This document shows positions 17,233 through 25,360 of a stretch of 64,000 bases of DNA, piece after piece (the first letter of the stretch is position 1; every line of letters begins with the position of its first letter). This DNA is from Alphaproteobacteria bacterium (lineage in GTDB: Bacteria; Pseudomonadota; Alphaproteobacteria; Reyranellales; Reyranellaceae). Under the pieces are notes generated by a model. The model was not told where the DNA came from. It did not search any database and saw nothing but the letters and a program-made list of their open reading frames with translations. The stretch is taken from positions 40,006 through 104,005 of the forward strand of contig VGCH01000011.1 of the NCBI GenBank assembly GCA_016870115.1. Direction: 5' to 3'. Both the position numbers and the translations under genes were made by a program.

Positions 17233-17759
17233 TACTCGTGCTCCTTCTCGGCGGGCCGGATCGCCGGGAAGGCGAAGAAGAGCGCGTACCGCAGCGCGCT
17301 GATGGCAAAAAGATAGGGCACGGCGATCTGGATCGGCCACACGGGGATCTCGAGCACCATGTCGGTCTCATTGAGCTGGATCGAGCTCTCGAGGAACTCC
17401 GCGGCATAGACGGCGAAGAACGCGCAGATGGCGCAGGAGATGAGGCTTCCAATTCGCGCCATCGCCGGATGCCAGGCCGTTGGGAAGAGTTTGTCGACCG
17501 CCTGGACGCGCAGATGCCCGCCGGTCTGCACGACCACCGCGAAGCCCAACAGACCCGCGACTGCAGTGCAGAACACCGCGAACTTCTGGGCTCCATAGAG
17601 GCCGCTGCCAATGATCTCGCGCGCCACCACGTCCGCAATCAGCGCGGTCGCCACGAGCAGAAACGCCCCGCAGGTGACGACAACCTCGATCTTGAAAACA
17701 CCCTCAACGAAACGCCGTGCCGCCGTTTCCAGGCGGGTTCCCGCGATCGCTGCTTCCAT
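17232..17759 (-). CDS. dctQ: TRAP transporter small permease, DctQ family
   Basis: A 175-residue membrane protein with four predicted helices: VVVTCGAFLLVATALIADVVAREI, AVFCTAVAGLLGFAVVVQTGGHLRV, LISCAICAFFAVYAAEFLESS and IAVPYLFAISALRYALFFAF. This is the standard DctQ layout, including the conserved Q-x-G-G-H-L-R segment after helix 2. The ATG at 17759 follows GGAAG closely; an upstream in-frame start would add 16 hydrophilic residues. It opens the Q-M-P transporter block, about 150 bases downstream of coxG. Confidence 0.82.
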   Translation of the reverse strand: MEAAIAGTRLETAARRFVEGVFKIEVVVTCGAFLLVATALIADVVAREIIGSGLYGAQKFAVFCTAVAGLLGFAVVVQTGGHLRVQAVDKLFPTAWHPAMARIGSLISCAICAFFAVYAAEFLESSIQLNETDMVLEIPVWPIQIAVPYLFAISALRYALFFAFPAIRPAEKEHE

Positions 17760-17912
17760 CTTCCGGCGTTCCCCTACTTTCAGTGGGGAGCCACATGGGG
17801 CCCGCATGCGCCCGCGTCAACGCTGCAATGCCCGAAATCGGAACATCGTCGGAAAAAAGCGCGATTCACACAACGCCGCTGAAAAAGCGGCACGGTTGGG
17901 CGGCGTTCTACG

Positions 17913-18485
17913 TCAGCGCGCTGTGAAATAGACGATCAGAAGCAGCGCCGCGCCCGCGCCAATGATCATCCAGTGATTGAAGCCGGTCTGTGCCGAGGCG
18001 GGTGCCGGCGCCGGTGTCGCCGCGGCCGGGACGGCGGCGGGTGGCGGGCCGCCTACTCTCTCGGCGAATTTCTGGAAGAACTCATCGGCCAGCTTCTTCG
18101 CGGTGCCGTCGATCAGGCGCGCGCCGACCTGGGCGATCTTGCCGCCCACCTGGGCATCGACGTTGTAGTTCAGCAGCGTGTCGGCACCGTCCTGCCGGAG
18201 GTTCACGACCGCACCGCCCTTGGCGAAGCCGGCGGCTCCCCCCTGCCCTTCGCCCGAAATGCGATAGCCGTTGGGCGGATCGAGATCGGAGAGCGTCACC
18301 TTGCCCCCGAATGCCGCGCTCACCGGGCCGATCCGGAGACGCACCTTGGCGGTCATCTCCGTGTCGGAAAGCTTCTCCAGCGACTCGCAGCCCGGAATGC
18401 AGACCTTCAACACTTCGGCATCGTTCAGCGCGGCCCACACGGCCTCGCGGCTGGCGGCGATGCGATACTCGCCCTTGATTTCCAT
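17913..18485 (-). CDS. coxG: CoxG-like SRPBCC protein with C-terminal membrane anchor
   Basis: A 190-residue CO-dehydrogenase subunit G family protein. The SRPBCC domain (about 1-145) starts MEIKGEYRIAASREAVWAALND, with IPGCESLEKLS, and includes the conserved GEGQGGAAGFAKGGAVVNL. A proline/alanine-rich linker and one C-terminal helix (MIIGAGAALLLIVYF) follow. In Oligotropha, CoxG anchors the molybdenum hydroxylase to the membrane; the tail here fits that role. The ATG at 18485 is preferred over GTG at 18488 by its spacing to GGGAGAG. It is the first gene of the Mo-hydroxylase region. Confidence 0.88.
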   Translation of the reverse strand: MEIKGEYRIAASREAVWAALNDAEVLKVCIPGCESLEKLSDTEMTAKVRLRIGPVSAAFGGKVTLSDLDPPNGYRISGEGQGGAAGFAKGGAVVNLRQDGADTLLNYNVDAQVGGKIAQVGARLIDGTAKKLADEFFQKFAERVGGPPPAAVPAAATPAPAPASAQTGFNHWMIIGAGAALLLIVYFTAR

Positions 18486-18521
18486 CACTCTCTCCCGCGC
18501 TTGAGGTGTTTTCCGCTTAGA

Positions 18522-18543
18522 TGGAACCGCTCATGCGGTTCCA
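18522..18543. repeat. Perfect palindrome upstream of coxG
   Basis: TGGAACCGC (18522-18530), TCAT, and GCGGTTCCA (18535-18543) form a perfect nine-base inverted repeat about 40 bases before the coxG start. It could be an operator for the cox/TRAP genes or a scattered intergenic palindrome. No T-run follows on either strand, so it is not a terminator. Confidence 0.4.
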
Positions 18544-18584
18544 CCTGCACAGAAACGCGCCGTTCGCCATGCGTCGCTCGTCGG

Positions 18585-18620
18585 CTTTCCGATCCAGCTC
18601 ACTCCAGCCGGATCGGAAAG
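18585..18620 (-). terminator. Possible hairpin terminator of the GH17 gene
   Basis: CTTTCCGATCC (18585-18595) and GGATCGGAAAG (18610-18620) form a perfect 11-pair stem with a 14-base loop, beginning 10 bases beyond the GH17 stop codon. No T-run follows on the minus strand, so it may only protect the 3' end of the message rather than terminate. Confidence 0.4.
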
Positions 18621-18630
18621 ACTCTGGGCG

Positions 18631-20562
18631 CTACCACTTGCTGGTATAGGAGTCCGGTGGCGGTTCGGCCAGAGGCTCGCGCAGCGACACATAGACGGTC
18701 GCGAAATAGGGTACCGCCATCAACAGGCCCATAAACGCGAACCAATTGGCCTGCGCGTTCCAGAACAGCGCGCGGATCACCCATCGGCCGCCATCCCGGG
18801 CAACGAAGCCGCCCGCCCCGCCATCGTGAAGCTTGATGGCGCCCTCTGTCACCACGAGCACGATGGCCCAGAACACGAGCAAGCCGCCCAGGACCAGCTC
18901 GGGCAGCACCGGCCGGACACGGCTCAGCGTCCGGTCCATGCGCACATATCCTCGGCTGCCATCGAAGCCCAACAGCCGCCCGAAGGACAGCGCCTTGGGG
19001 ATGCGATCGACTCGCGGTACCTGCTCCTTGCGCACGATGGTGATCGTCTTCCAGGCCATCAGCACGATCGACGGCAGCACGAAGCTCCACATCGGGAAGT
19101 CGCGATATCGTCCGTCGATCGCGATCTGGCGGAACCAGTCGCCGATGCGAATGACGCCGCCATACCAGTCGAGACTGATGACCACGAGATAGAAGATGCA
19201 GAGCAGGCTCAGCGCCACGTAGAGGAGCTGCGCAAGAAGATCGGTGCGCGACCAGATGCGCCCCCGCGGCAACAGCCGCCATGCTTTCCACGACTCGCGG
19301 ACCCGCGCGCCATAAAGTGAGGGATCGGCCATCTTGCCGGTCAAGCTGTCGCCGATGCCGCGCAACAGCGCATAGCCGAACAGCGCGAGCAGAACCGCCC
19401 AGAAGGCGACCCCGACAATGCGTTCGACGTAGAAGGCGCGTGTGTAGTCGACCCAGACCGCCTGGACCCAGACCGTGGCCACGACCTGCGCGAACACCGC
19501 GAAGATCGCCACCGCCTTGGCGCGCGGCGTCCGGCGCAGGCTCGCGAAGGCGAGGACCGCGAGCCCCCCAAGGATCGTGGAGACCGCGAACAGCGTGCGC
19601 CAGGCCGGCTCCGCCACGACCGGCCTGCCGAGTTCGAACTTGGCGGCGCGCCGGGCGTCGAGAAGGCCCCAGGCGGCGCCCACGGTGCCCTCCTGGCGCG
19701 ACTTCCAATACTGGTCGAAGGCCTCGATCACGTTGTACTCGAAGCCCTCGCGAGCGGCGATGGACCGGAACAGCGAGAAGTACCGCACCTGCTCGACCCG
19801 GCCGGGACGGGCGTCGGCGCGCATGCGACCATCGCTCGGCCAGCCGGTTTCGCCGATCACGATGCGCTTGCCGGGAAACCGCGCCTGAACCTTGCGGTAG
19901 ATGTCGACGATGTGCTTTTCGATCACGAGCGCGCCGTCGGGCGCGCGACGGTCCAGCCCGATCGGCTCATCTTCCCAATACGGCAAGATGTGGATGGTGA
20001 TGATGTCGACCTCGTCGGCGAGGCCGGGATTGCGCATCCAGAATTCCCAGACATCGGCATAGGTGACCGGTTGACGGACACGCTGCTTCACTTGCCGGAT
20101 GTAGCCGCGCAGTTGCGCCGCTGTCAGATCCTTGCGCAGCAGCACCTCGTTCCCGACGATCACCCGCTCGACCGTGTCGGCGTAACGGTTGGCGTGGTCG
20201 ATCAAGAGATTGATCTGCTCGAGGTTTTCCTTGTCGTTGTCGTTCAGCCACGCGCCGTGCCAGACCTTCAGCCCGTACTTGCCAGCGAGCCGCGGCACGG
20301 CCTCGAGATTTTCACCCGCTGAGTAGGTCCGCACCGCCTTCACCCGGCCCTGAAGGCGCTTGAGGTCCTCCTCGATCTGGTCAGGGCGCGGAAAGACCCG
20401 GGTGAGCGGGCTCTGCCCCGGTCGATAGGGCGCGAAGGAGACACTCTGCAGAGGCGCGTCGTTCCAGCCGGCGATCTCGACCGGCCGATTGGGCCACCAC
20501 CACCACAGGAGATTGAGCGCCGCCACGACCGTGAAGGCCAGAAGCGCGAGAGCCGCACGCAT
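18631..20562 (-). CDS. Membrane-anchored GH17 beta-glucan hydrolase or transglycosylase
   Basis: A 643-residue protein in two halves. After an N-terminal membrane helix (ALALLAFTVVAALNLLWWWW), residues about 35-310 are a GH17 barrel. The acid/base is Glu139 in VIVGNEVLLR and the nucleophile Glu238 in IVIGETGWPSDG. The second half has about seven membrane helices. GH17 enzymes act on beta-1,3-glucans by hydrolysis or transglycosylation. In some proteobacteria GH17 domains are joined to GT2 synthases of the NdvB type; here there is no GT2 motif. A role in modifying periplasmic or exported beta-glucan is the best inference. Confidence 0.8.
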   Translation of the reverse strand: MRAALALLAFTVVAALNLLWWWWPNRPVEIAGWNDAPLQSVSFAPYRPGQSPLTRVFPRPDQIEEDLKRLQGRVKAVRTYSAGENLEAVPRLAGKYGLKVWHGAWLNDNDKENLEQINLLIDHANRYADTVERVIVGNEVLLRKDLTAAQLRGYIRQVKQRVRQPVTYADVWEFWMRNPGLADEVDIITIHILPYWEDEPIGLDRRAPDGALVIEKHIVDIYRKVQARFPGKRIVIGETGWPSDGRMRADARPGRVEQVRYFSLFRSIAAREGFEYNVIEAFDQYWKSRQEGTVGAAWGLLDARRAAKFELGRPVVAEPAWRTLFAVSTILGGLAVLAFASLRRTPRAKAVAIFAVFAQVVATVWVQAVWVDYTRAFYVERIVGVAFWAVLLALFGYALLRGIGDSLTGKMADPSLYGARVRESWKAWRLLPRGRIWSRTDLLAQLLYVALSLLCIFYLVVISLDWYGGVIRIGDWFRQIAIDGRYRDFPMWSFVLPSIVLMAWKTITIVRKEQVPRVDRIPKALSFGRLLGFDGSRGYVRMDRTLSRVRPVLPELVLGGLLVFWAIVLVVTEGAIKLHDGGAGGFVARDGGRWVIRALFWNAQANWFAFMGLLMAVPYFATVYVSLREPLAEPPPDSYTSKW

Positions 20563-20711
20563 CGGATGGTTCTAGCAGGAACCCCCCGCCGGACCAGCCC
20601 CCGCTCCGGGCTTGTCCCCAGCCCCGGCGCATGATCGCCGGGTGGTGAGGATCATCGTTTCGTCAGCCCATCGCCCAGGCTCTCCTGCTTGGGCGGAGGC
20701 GCTTGCGTGCC

Positions 20712-21470
20712 TCAGGTACGCAAGGTCAGGCCGCCATCGACCACCAGCTCATGCCCGGTGATGAAATCAGCGTCGTCGCTCGCAAGCATCAGCGCGCCGC
20801 GCGCGATGTCGATCGGCTGCCCGAGACGGCGCAGCGCCGCCTTCTTCTCCCAGACCGCGCGGATCTCGGGATCATCGAAGCCGTTGCGCGTCATCCCGGT
20901 GTAGATCGCGCCCGGGCAGATGTAGTTCGCCGTGATGCCGAACTTGCCCAGCTCCAGCGCCAGGGTCCGCGTCAGGCCGCCGACGCCGGCCTTGGAGGCG
21001 CAGTAGGCCGACAGCCCGAAGTCGGTGTCGAAGGCCATGACCGAGGCGGTGTTCACGATCCGCCCGCGGCCCGTGACGCGTGCCCGTTCCTTCAGCGCGG
21101 GGATGGCCGCCCGGCTGATGCGGAACACCGCGCGCACATTGACGTTGTTCACCCGATCCCAATGCTCGTCGGTCATTTCCTCGGCGAACGCGCGGCCGCT
21201 TACGCCCGCGTTGTTGAAGACGATGTCCAGATGGCCGAAGCGCTCCAGCGCGGCCGCGACGATCTTCGCCGGCGCGTCGTCGCCGGTGATGTCGATGCCG
21301 AGCGGCACGATCGCCGGAACGCCCTGGTTGGCGGTCGCGATCGCGCTCTCGGGTCGATCGACCGCGAGGACCTGCGCGCCCTCCTCGGCGAACAGCCGGG
21401 CCGAGGCCTGCCCGATGCCCGAGGCCGCGCCGGTGACGATCGCGACCTTGCCGGCGAGACGGGCGCTCAT
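20712..21470 (-). CDS. Short-chain dehydrogenase/reductase
   Basis: A 252-residue classical SDR with TGAASGIG (13-20) for NAD(P) binding, NNAG (86-89), Ser143 and the YCASK pair Tyr156/Lys160. An aspartate after the second strand (AVDRP) suggests NAD preference. The ATG at 21470 overlaps the stop of the upstream quinone oxidoreductase gene in ATGA, so the two are coupled. An inverted repeat CTTGCGT/ACGCAAG (20702-20724) spans the stop codon. The substrate is not deducible. Confidence 0.88.
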   Translation of the reverse strand: MSARLAGKVAIVTGAASGIGQASARLFAEEGAQVLAVDRPESAIATANQGVPAIVPLGIDITGDDAPAKIVAAALERFGHLDIVFNNAGVSGRAFAEEMTDEHWDRVNNVNVRAVFRISRAAIPALKERARVTGRGRIVNTASVMAFDTDFGLSAYCASKAGVGGLTRTLALELGKFGITANYICPGAIYTGMTRNGFDDPEIRAVWEKKAALRRLGQPIDIARGALMLASDDADFITGHELVVDGGLTLRT

Positions 21471-22444
21471 GACATGGTCATGACGACCTTGCCGGTCGCC
21501 TGCCGCGAGAGAAGCGCATTCATCGCCTGGGCGGCGTCCTTGAGCGGGAAGCGCATGGAGATATGCGGCTTCAGCTTGCCCGCCGCGTACCAGGCCAGCA
21601 TCTCGTCGAAGTTCCGGCGCGCTTCGGCGGGCTCGCGGCCGCGCCACGCGCCATAGAAGACACCGCGCAAATCGCAGCTCTTCAGCAGCGCGAGGTTGGC
21701 CGGCATCGACGGAATGCGACCCGATGCGAAGCCGATCACCAGGAGACGGCCGTACCAGGCGATGCAGCGTACCGACTCGTCGAAAGCGTCGCCGCCCACG
21801 GCGTCGTAGATCACGTCCGCGCCGGCGCCACCGGTGAGGTCCTTCACCTTGTCGCGCATCTTGTCGGTGGCGTAGTTCACGAACATCGTGGCGCCGTACT
21901 TGCGGCAGATCTCCATCTTGGCATCGGACCCGACGGCGGCGATCACCTTGGCGCCCATCAGCGCGCCGAGTTCGACAGCGGTGAGGCCGACGCCGCCCGA
22001 CGCGCCGGTCACCAGCAGCGTCTCGCCCTTCTTGAGGTCGCCGCGCTGCTTCAGCGCGTAGTACGAGGTGCCGTACGTCATGGTGAAGGCAGCGCCGTCC
22101 TCGTAGGACATGTTCGCCGGCATCGGCAGCAGGTTCGCCTGGTCAACCACGGCCTCGTCGGCATAGCCTCCGTGGCCGATCATGCCGATCGCGCGATCGC
22201 CCACCTTGTAGCCCTGCACACCCTCACCCAGTTCGACGATGTCGCCGGCGATCTCGTGACCCGGCGCGAAGGGGCGCTGCGGCTTGAACTGGTACTTGTC
22301 GGCGATGATCAGCGTGTCCGGGAAATTCACCCCGGCCGCCCGCGTCTTGATGCGGACCTGACCCTTGCCCACGGGCCGCGACGGCAGGTCCAACAGCTTC
22401 AGGCTCTCCGGTCCGCCCGGCGCCTCGCTCAACATCGCCCGCAT
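21467..22444 (-). CDS. Zinc-free NADPH:quinone oxidoreductase-like MDR
   Basis: A 325-residue medium-chain reductase of the quinone oxidoreductase group. The catalytic-domain start MRAMLSEAPGGPESL, VNFPDTLIIADKYQFKP, GHEIAGDIVELGEGV, and the nucleotide site TGASGGVGLTAVELGALMGA (residues about 147-166) are typical. The zinc-ligand cysteine is absent, as in Qor and enoyl reductases. ATG 22444 has GGAGGG upstream. It is coupled to the SDR gene and divergent from the MaoC gene across a palindromic region. Confidence 0.88.
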   Translation of the reverse strand: MRAMLSEAPGGPESLKLLDLPSRPVGKGQVRIKTRAAGVNFPDTLIIADKYQFKPQRPFAPGHEIAGDIVELGEGVQGYKVGDRAIGMIGHGGYADEAVVDQANLLPMPANMSYEDGAAFTMTYGTSYYALKQRGDLKKGETLLVTGASGGVGLTAVELGALMGAKVIAAVGSDAKMEICRKYGATMFVNYATDKMRDKVKDLTGGAGADVIYDAVGGDAFDESVRCIAWYGRLLVIGFASGRIPSMPANLALLKSCDLRGVFYGAWRGREPAEARRNFDEMLAWYAAGKLKPHISMRFPLKDAAQAMNALLSRQATGKVVMTMS

Positions 22445-22489
22445 CTCTCTGCCCTCCGGCGCAAAAGGTTTGTAAGGTAGCGCCTTGAT

Positions 22490-22511
22490 ACGATGCCGGT
22501 GGCGGCATCGT
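22490..22511. promoter_or_regulatory. Palindrome in a divergent promoter region
   Basis: ACGATGCC (22490-22497), six bases, and GGCATCGT (22504-22511) form a perfect eight-base inverted repeat in the 106-base gap between the divergent qor-like and maoC-like genes. Its position suits an operator controlling both directions. No regulator gene is adjacent. Confidence 0.4.
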
Positions 22512-22550
22512 CCACGGCCGGGGCGCGGCGCGCCTTTCGCGGGGAGGAAA

Positions 22551-23006
22551 ATGGCGGGTCTGTATTTCGAGGAGCTCACCGTGGGGCGCGCCTTCGAGCA
22601 TCCCTGGACGCGGACCGTGACCGAAATGGACAACGTACTGTTCAGCTCGCTCACCATGAATGTGCAGCCGCTGCACCTCGACGAGGAGTTCGCGCGCGGC
22701 AGCGAGTTCGGCCAGCGCATCGTGAACAGCCTGTTCACGCTGGGCCTCACCATCGGGATCACGGTGAACGACACCACCCTCGGCACGACCATCGCCAATC
22801 TCGGCATGACCGACGTGCGATTTCCCAAGCCGGTATTTCACGGCGACACGATCCGTGTGCGAACCCGCGTGCTGGCGGCGCGCCCGAGCGGATCGCGCAA
22901 GGATTGCGGCATCGTCGAATTCGAGCATGAGGCACTGAACCAGCGCAGCGAGACGGTGGCGATCTGCAAGCGCCAGGCGCTGATGCGCAAGCGGCCGGCG
23001 GCCTGA
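22551..23006 (+). CDS. MaoC-family acyl-CoA hydratase
   Basis: A 151-residue hot-dog-fold hydratase. The start [43 protein letters not shown] is typical of MaoC proteins that travel with CitE-like lyases. In the hydratase-2 motif D-x-N-P-x-H-L-D the first aspartate is replaced (N-V-Q-P-L-H-L-D), which is normal for this subgroup as I recall it. The ribosome site GGGGAGGAAA is directly upstream. It lies three bases before the CitE-like gene, and together they may hydrate and split a C4-C5 acyl-CoA. Confidence 0.82.
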   Translation: MAGLYFEELTVGRAFEHPWTRTVTEMDNVLFSSLTMNVQPLHLDEEFARGSEFGQRIVNSLFTLGLTIGITVNDTTLGTTIANLGMTDVRFPKPVFHGDTIRVRTRVLAARPSGSRKDCGIVEFEHEALNQRSETVAICKRQALMRKRPAA

Positions 23007-23009
23007 GCG

Positions 23010-23873
23010 ATGCGCTCGTTCCTGTTCGTGCCCGCCGACAGCGAGCGCAAGCTCGCCAAGGGCGCCGCCTCCGGTGCCGACGCGCTGATCCTCGATCTCG
23101 AGGACTCGGTGGGCGCCGAGCGCAAGCCCGTGGCGCGGCGAATGGCGCTTGAGTATCTGCGCGCCGCCGACCGCGCGGGTCCCCGGCTCTATGTGCGCGT
23201 GAACGCGCTCGACACCGGCATGACGCTGGGCGATCTGGCGACCGCGATGCAGGGCCGGCCCGATGGCATCGTGTTTCCGAAATGCGTGGGCCAGGCCGAC
23301 CTCGATCTGCTCGGGCATTGGCTGTCGGCGCTCGAGGCGCGCGAGGGCATCGACGCCGGAGCGACGCGTATTCTCACTATCGCCACGGAAAGCGCCGCCG
23401 CCGTGCTGGCACTCGCGGCCGCGCCGCCGCGGCACCCGCGCCTGATCGGTCACTCCTGGGGCGGCGAGGATCTGATGGCCGATCTCGGCGCGACGGCGAA
23501 GGGCCCGCGTTCGGGCCAGTACGACGACACCTTCAAGCTCGCCCGCGCCGTCAACCTGATGGCGGCGGTGGCCGCCGGCGTCACCGCCTACGACGCGGTG
23601 TGGCCCGACATCCGCGACCTCGAGGGTCTTTGGGCCGAGGCGCTGGAGGCCAAGCGCATGGGCTATGGCGGCAAGATCGCGATCCACCCCGACCAGGTCG
23701 AGCCGATCCATCGCGTCTTCACGCCGTCGCCCGATGAGATCGCGCGCGCCCGCGCCGTCGTCGCCGCGTTCGAGGCGGCGCCGGGCGCGGGCGTCTTGTC
23801 GGTGGACGGCAAGATGCTCGACCGGCCGCACCTGATCGCCGCCCGCAAGCTGCTCGCGCGCGCGCCGACATGA
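23010..23873 (+). CDS. CitE/HpcH-type CoA-ester lyase
   Basis: A 287-residue member of the HpcH/HpaI aldolase / citrate-lyase beta family. Marks: the N terminus MRSFLFVPADSERKLAKG, the metal/substrate loop ADALILDLEDSVGAERK, LYVRVNALDTG, GIVFPKCVGQADL and GKIAIHPDQVEPIHRVF. These enzymes split malyl-CoA, methylmalyl-CoA or related esters, or act as thioesterases on them. The preceding MaoC gene makes a malyl-CoA-type substrate plausible. It overlaps the exoD start by four bases (ATGA). Confidence 0.88.
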   Translation: MRSFLFVPADSERKLAKGAASGADALILDLEDSVGAERKPVARRMALEYLRAADRAGPRLYVRVNALDTGMTLGDLATAMQGRPDGIVFPKCVGQADLDLLGHWLSALEAREGIDAGATRILTIATESAAAVLALAAAPPRHPRLIGHSWGGEDLMADLGATAKGPRSGQYDDTFKLARAVNLMAAVAAGVTAYDAVWPDIRDLEGLWAEALEAKRMGYGGKIAIHPDQVEPIHRVFTPSPDEIARARAVVAAFEAAPGAGVLSVDGKMLDRPHLIAARKLLARAPT

Positions 23874-24499
23874 CGGTTCGCGGCGAGCTGTTCGAGACGC
23901 TGGAAGGCCTGTTCGCGGGTCCGGCGGACGATCGCGTGACGCTGGCTCAGCTGCTGGAGGGGCTGCGCGGCCGCTCCTACGCCTTTGCCATCGCGGTGCT
24001 CGATTTCCCCAACTGCCTACCGACAGGGATCCCCTGGCTCTCGACCATCACCGGCGTGCCGATGCTGATCCTGCTCGCGCAGTACTTCGCGGGCCGTCCC
24101 ACCCCCTCGCTGCCGGAGCGTCTCGGCGGGATCGGCCTGCCGCGCGGCAAGCTGCAGCATTTTCTCGCCCGCGCGCGCGGGCCCATCCGCTGGCTCGACA
24201 ACATCATGCGCCCGCGCCAGCACTGGTGGGTGACCGGCATCATGCGCCAGGCGATGCTGGTGAACTGGGTGCTGCTCACGCTCCTGCTGGCGCTGCCTAT
24301 CCCGTTCGACAATCTGGTGCCGGCCTTCGCGATCCTCTTTTTCTGCTTCGCGATCCTGGAGAATGACGGCGTGATGGCGATCCTGGGCTGGATCACGACG
24401 GCGCTCACCATCGTGTGGACCGCTTTCCTGCTGATCGCCGGCCACGCCGCCATCACTCTGGCCCTCGCGGCCGCCCGCCGCGCGATCCTGGGCGAGTGA
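23870..24499 (+). CDS. exoD: ExoD-like membrane protein
   Basis: A 209-residue protein of the ExoD family, named after a rhizobial gene affecting exopolysaccharide production and alkaline tolerance. The family pattern is clear: LLEGLRGRSYAFAIAVLDFPNCLPTGIPWLSTITGVPMLILLAQ, then LPERLGGIGLPRGKLQHFL, and a C-terminal pair of hydrophobic segments. The biochemical role is not known. The ATG overlaps the CitE-like stop, so it belongs to the same transcript, although the functions look unrelated. Confidence 0.85.
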   Translation: MTVRGELFETLEGLFAGPADDRVTLAQLLEGLRGRSYAFAIAVLDFPNCLPTGIPWLSTITGVPMLILLAQYFAGRPTPSLPERLGGIGLPRGKLQHFLARARGPIRWLDNIMRPRQHWWVTGIMRQAMLVNWVLLTLLLALPIPFDNLVPAFAILFFCFAILENDGVMAILGWITTALTIVWTAFLLIAGHAAITLALAAARRAILGE

Positions 24500-24524
24500 C
24501 CGATCCGGTGGGCGGTTGCCGCGC

Positions 24525-25352
24525 CTAGACCGAGAAGCCGTAGCGCGTGAGATATCGGAAGTTGCCGGCCCGCTGCGGCTCGGCCAGCGACGCCAGCGTC
24601 GCCTCGGGCAGCGGCCAGAGCGGCGCGGCGTCGTCCGGCAGGGCCAGGAGATTCATGTCGCCGCGCGGCACCGGATCGACCGGGGCGCCGCGCGGATTGG
24701 CGGGCGTCAGATACGGCGCGAAGAAATGGAACAGCCGATAGCCCAGCGCGAGAAGCCGGCGCGCCGTCGCTTGCGTGCGCGGACCGCCATGCGCCTCGCA
24801 GAACACCGTCGGTCGGTGCTGCGCGAGCGTCGCCGCCGCGCCGTCCAGCACCTCGGCCTCGAATCCCTCGACATCGATCTTGATCAGCGTCGGCGGCGGC
24901 AGATCGAGCGAGTCGATCCGCCGGAGGGGCACGGCGGCCGTGGGCAGGTCGGTCGTGTCACGGCCGATGCCGCCGAAATTGGTGACAGCCTCAAGCGGCG
25001 GCGCGGGGAAGTCGATCGTGTCCTCGCGCTCGCCCAGCGCGGCATGCCAGGCGCTGGCGTTGGCCAGGCCGTTCATCGCGAGATTGCGCCGCAAGAGTTC
25101 GCAAAGCGCGGGCTGCGGCTCGAAGGCGTGGATACGCGCGTCGGGCAGCCGCGCGGCCAGCGGAACCGAGATCGCGCCGATGTTCGCGCCGACATCGTAG
25201 AGCGTGCCGGCGGGTCCCAACGTTTCGGCGAGAAAGTCGACCTCCGGCGCGGCGAACTCCCCCGCTCGCTGCAACGCGCGCCCGATCGGCCGGTCCCCGG
25301 CCGGAAACAGGAACACGCAATCGAAGGCGTAGGCCGCCTGTAGCGGGCGCAT
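24525..25352 (-). CDS. FkbM-family methyltransferase
   Basis: A 275-residue SAM-dependent methyltransferase of the FkbM family. The SAM site LYDVGANIGAISVPLA (about 50-65) is followed by HAFEPQPALCELLRRNL and the family motif LIKIDVEGFEAEVLDGA (about 155-171). FkbM proteins O-methylate sugars or polyketides and often sit near polysaccharide genes. It is convergent with exoD with a 25-base gap and eight bases downstream of the acyl-CoA dehydrogenase gene. The substrate is unknown. Confidence 0.85.
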   Translation of the reverse strand: MRPLQAAYAFDCVFLFPAGDRPIGRALQRAGEFAAPEVDFLAETLGPAGTLYDVGANIGAISVPLAARLPDARIHAFEPQPALCELLRRNLAMNGLANASAWHAALGEREDTIDFPAPPLEAVTNFGGIGRDTTDLPTAAVPLRRIDSLDLPPPTLIKIDVEGFEAEVLDGAAATLAQHRPTVFCEAHGGPRTQATARRLLALGYRLFHFFAPYLTPANPRGAPVDPVPRGDMNLLALPDDAAPLWPLPEATLASLAEPQRAGNFRYLTRYGFSV

Positions 25353-25360
25353 CGTCCCCG

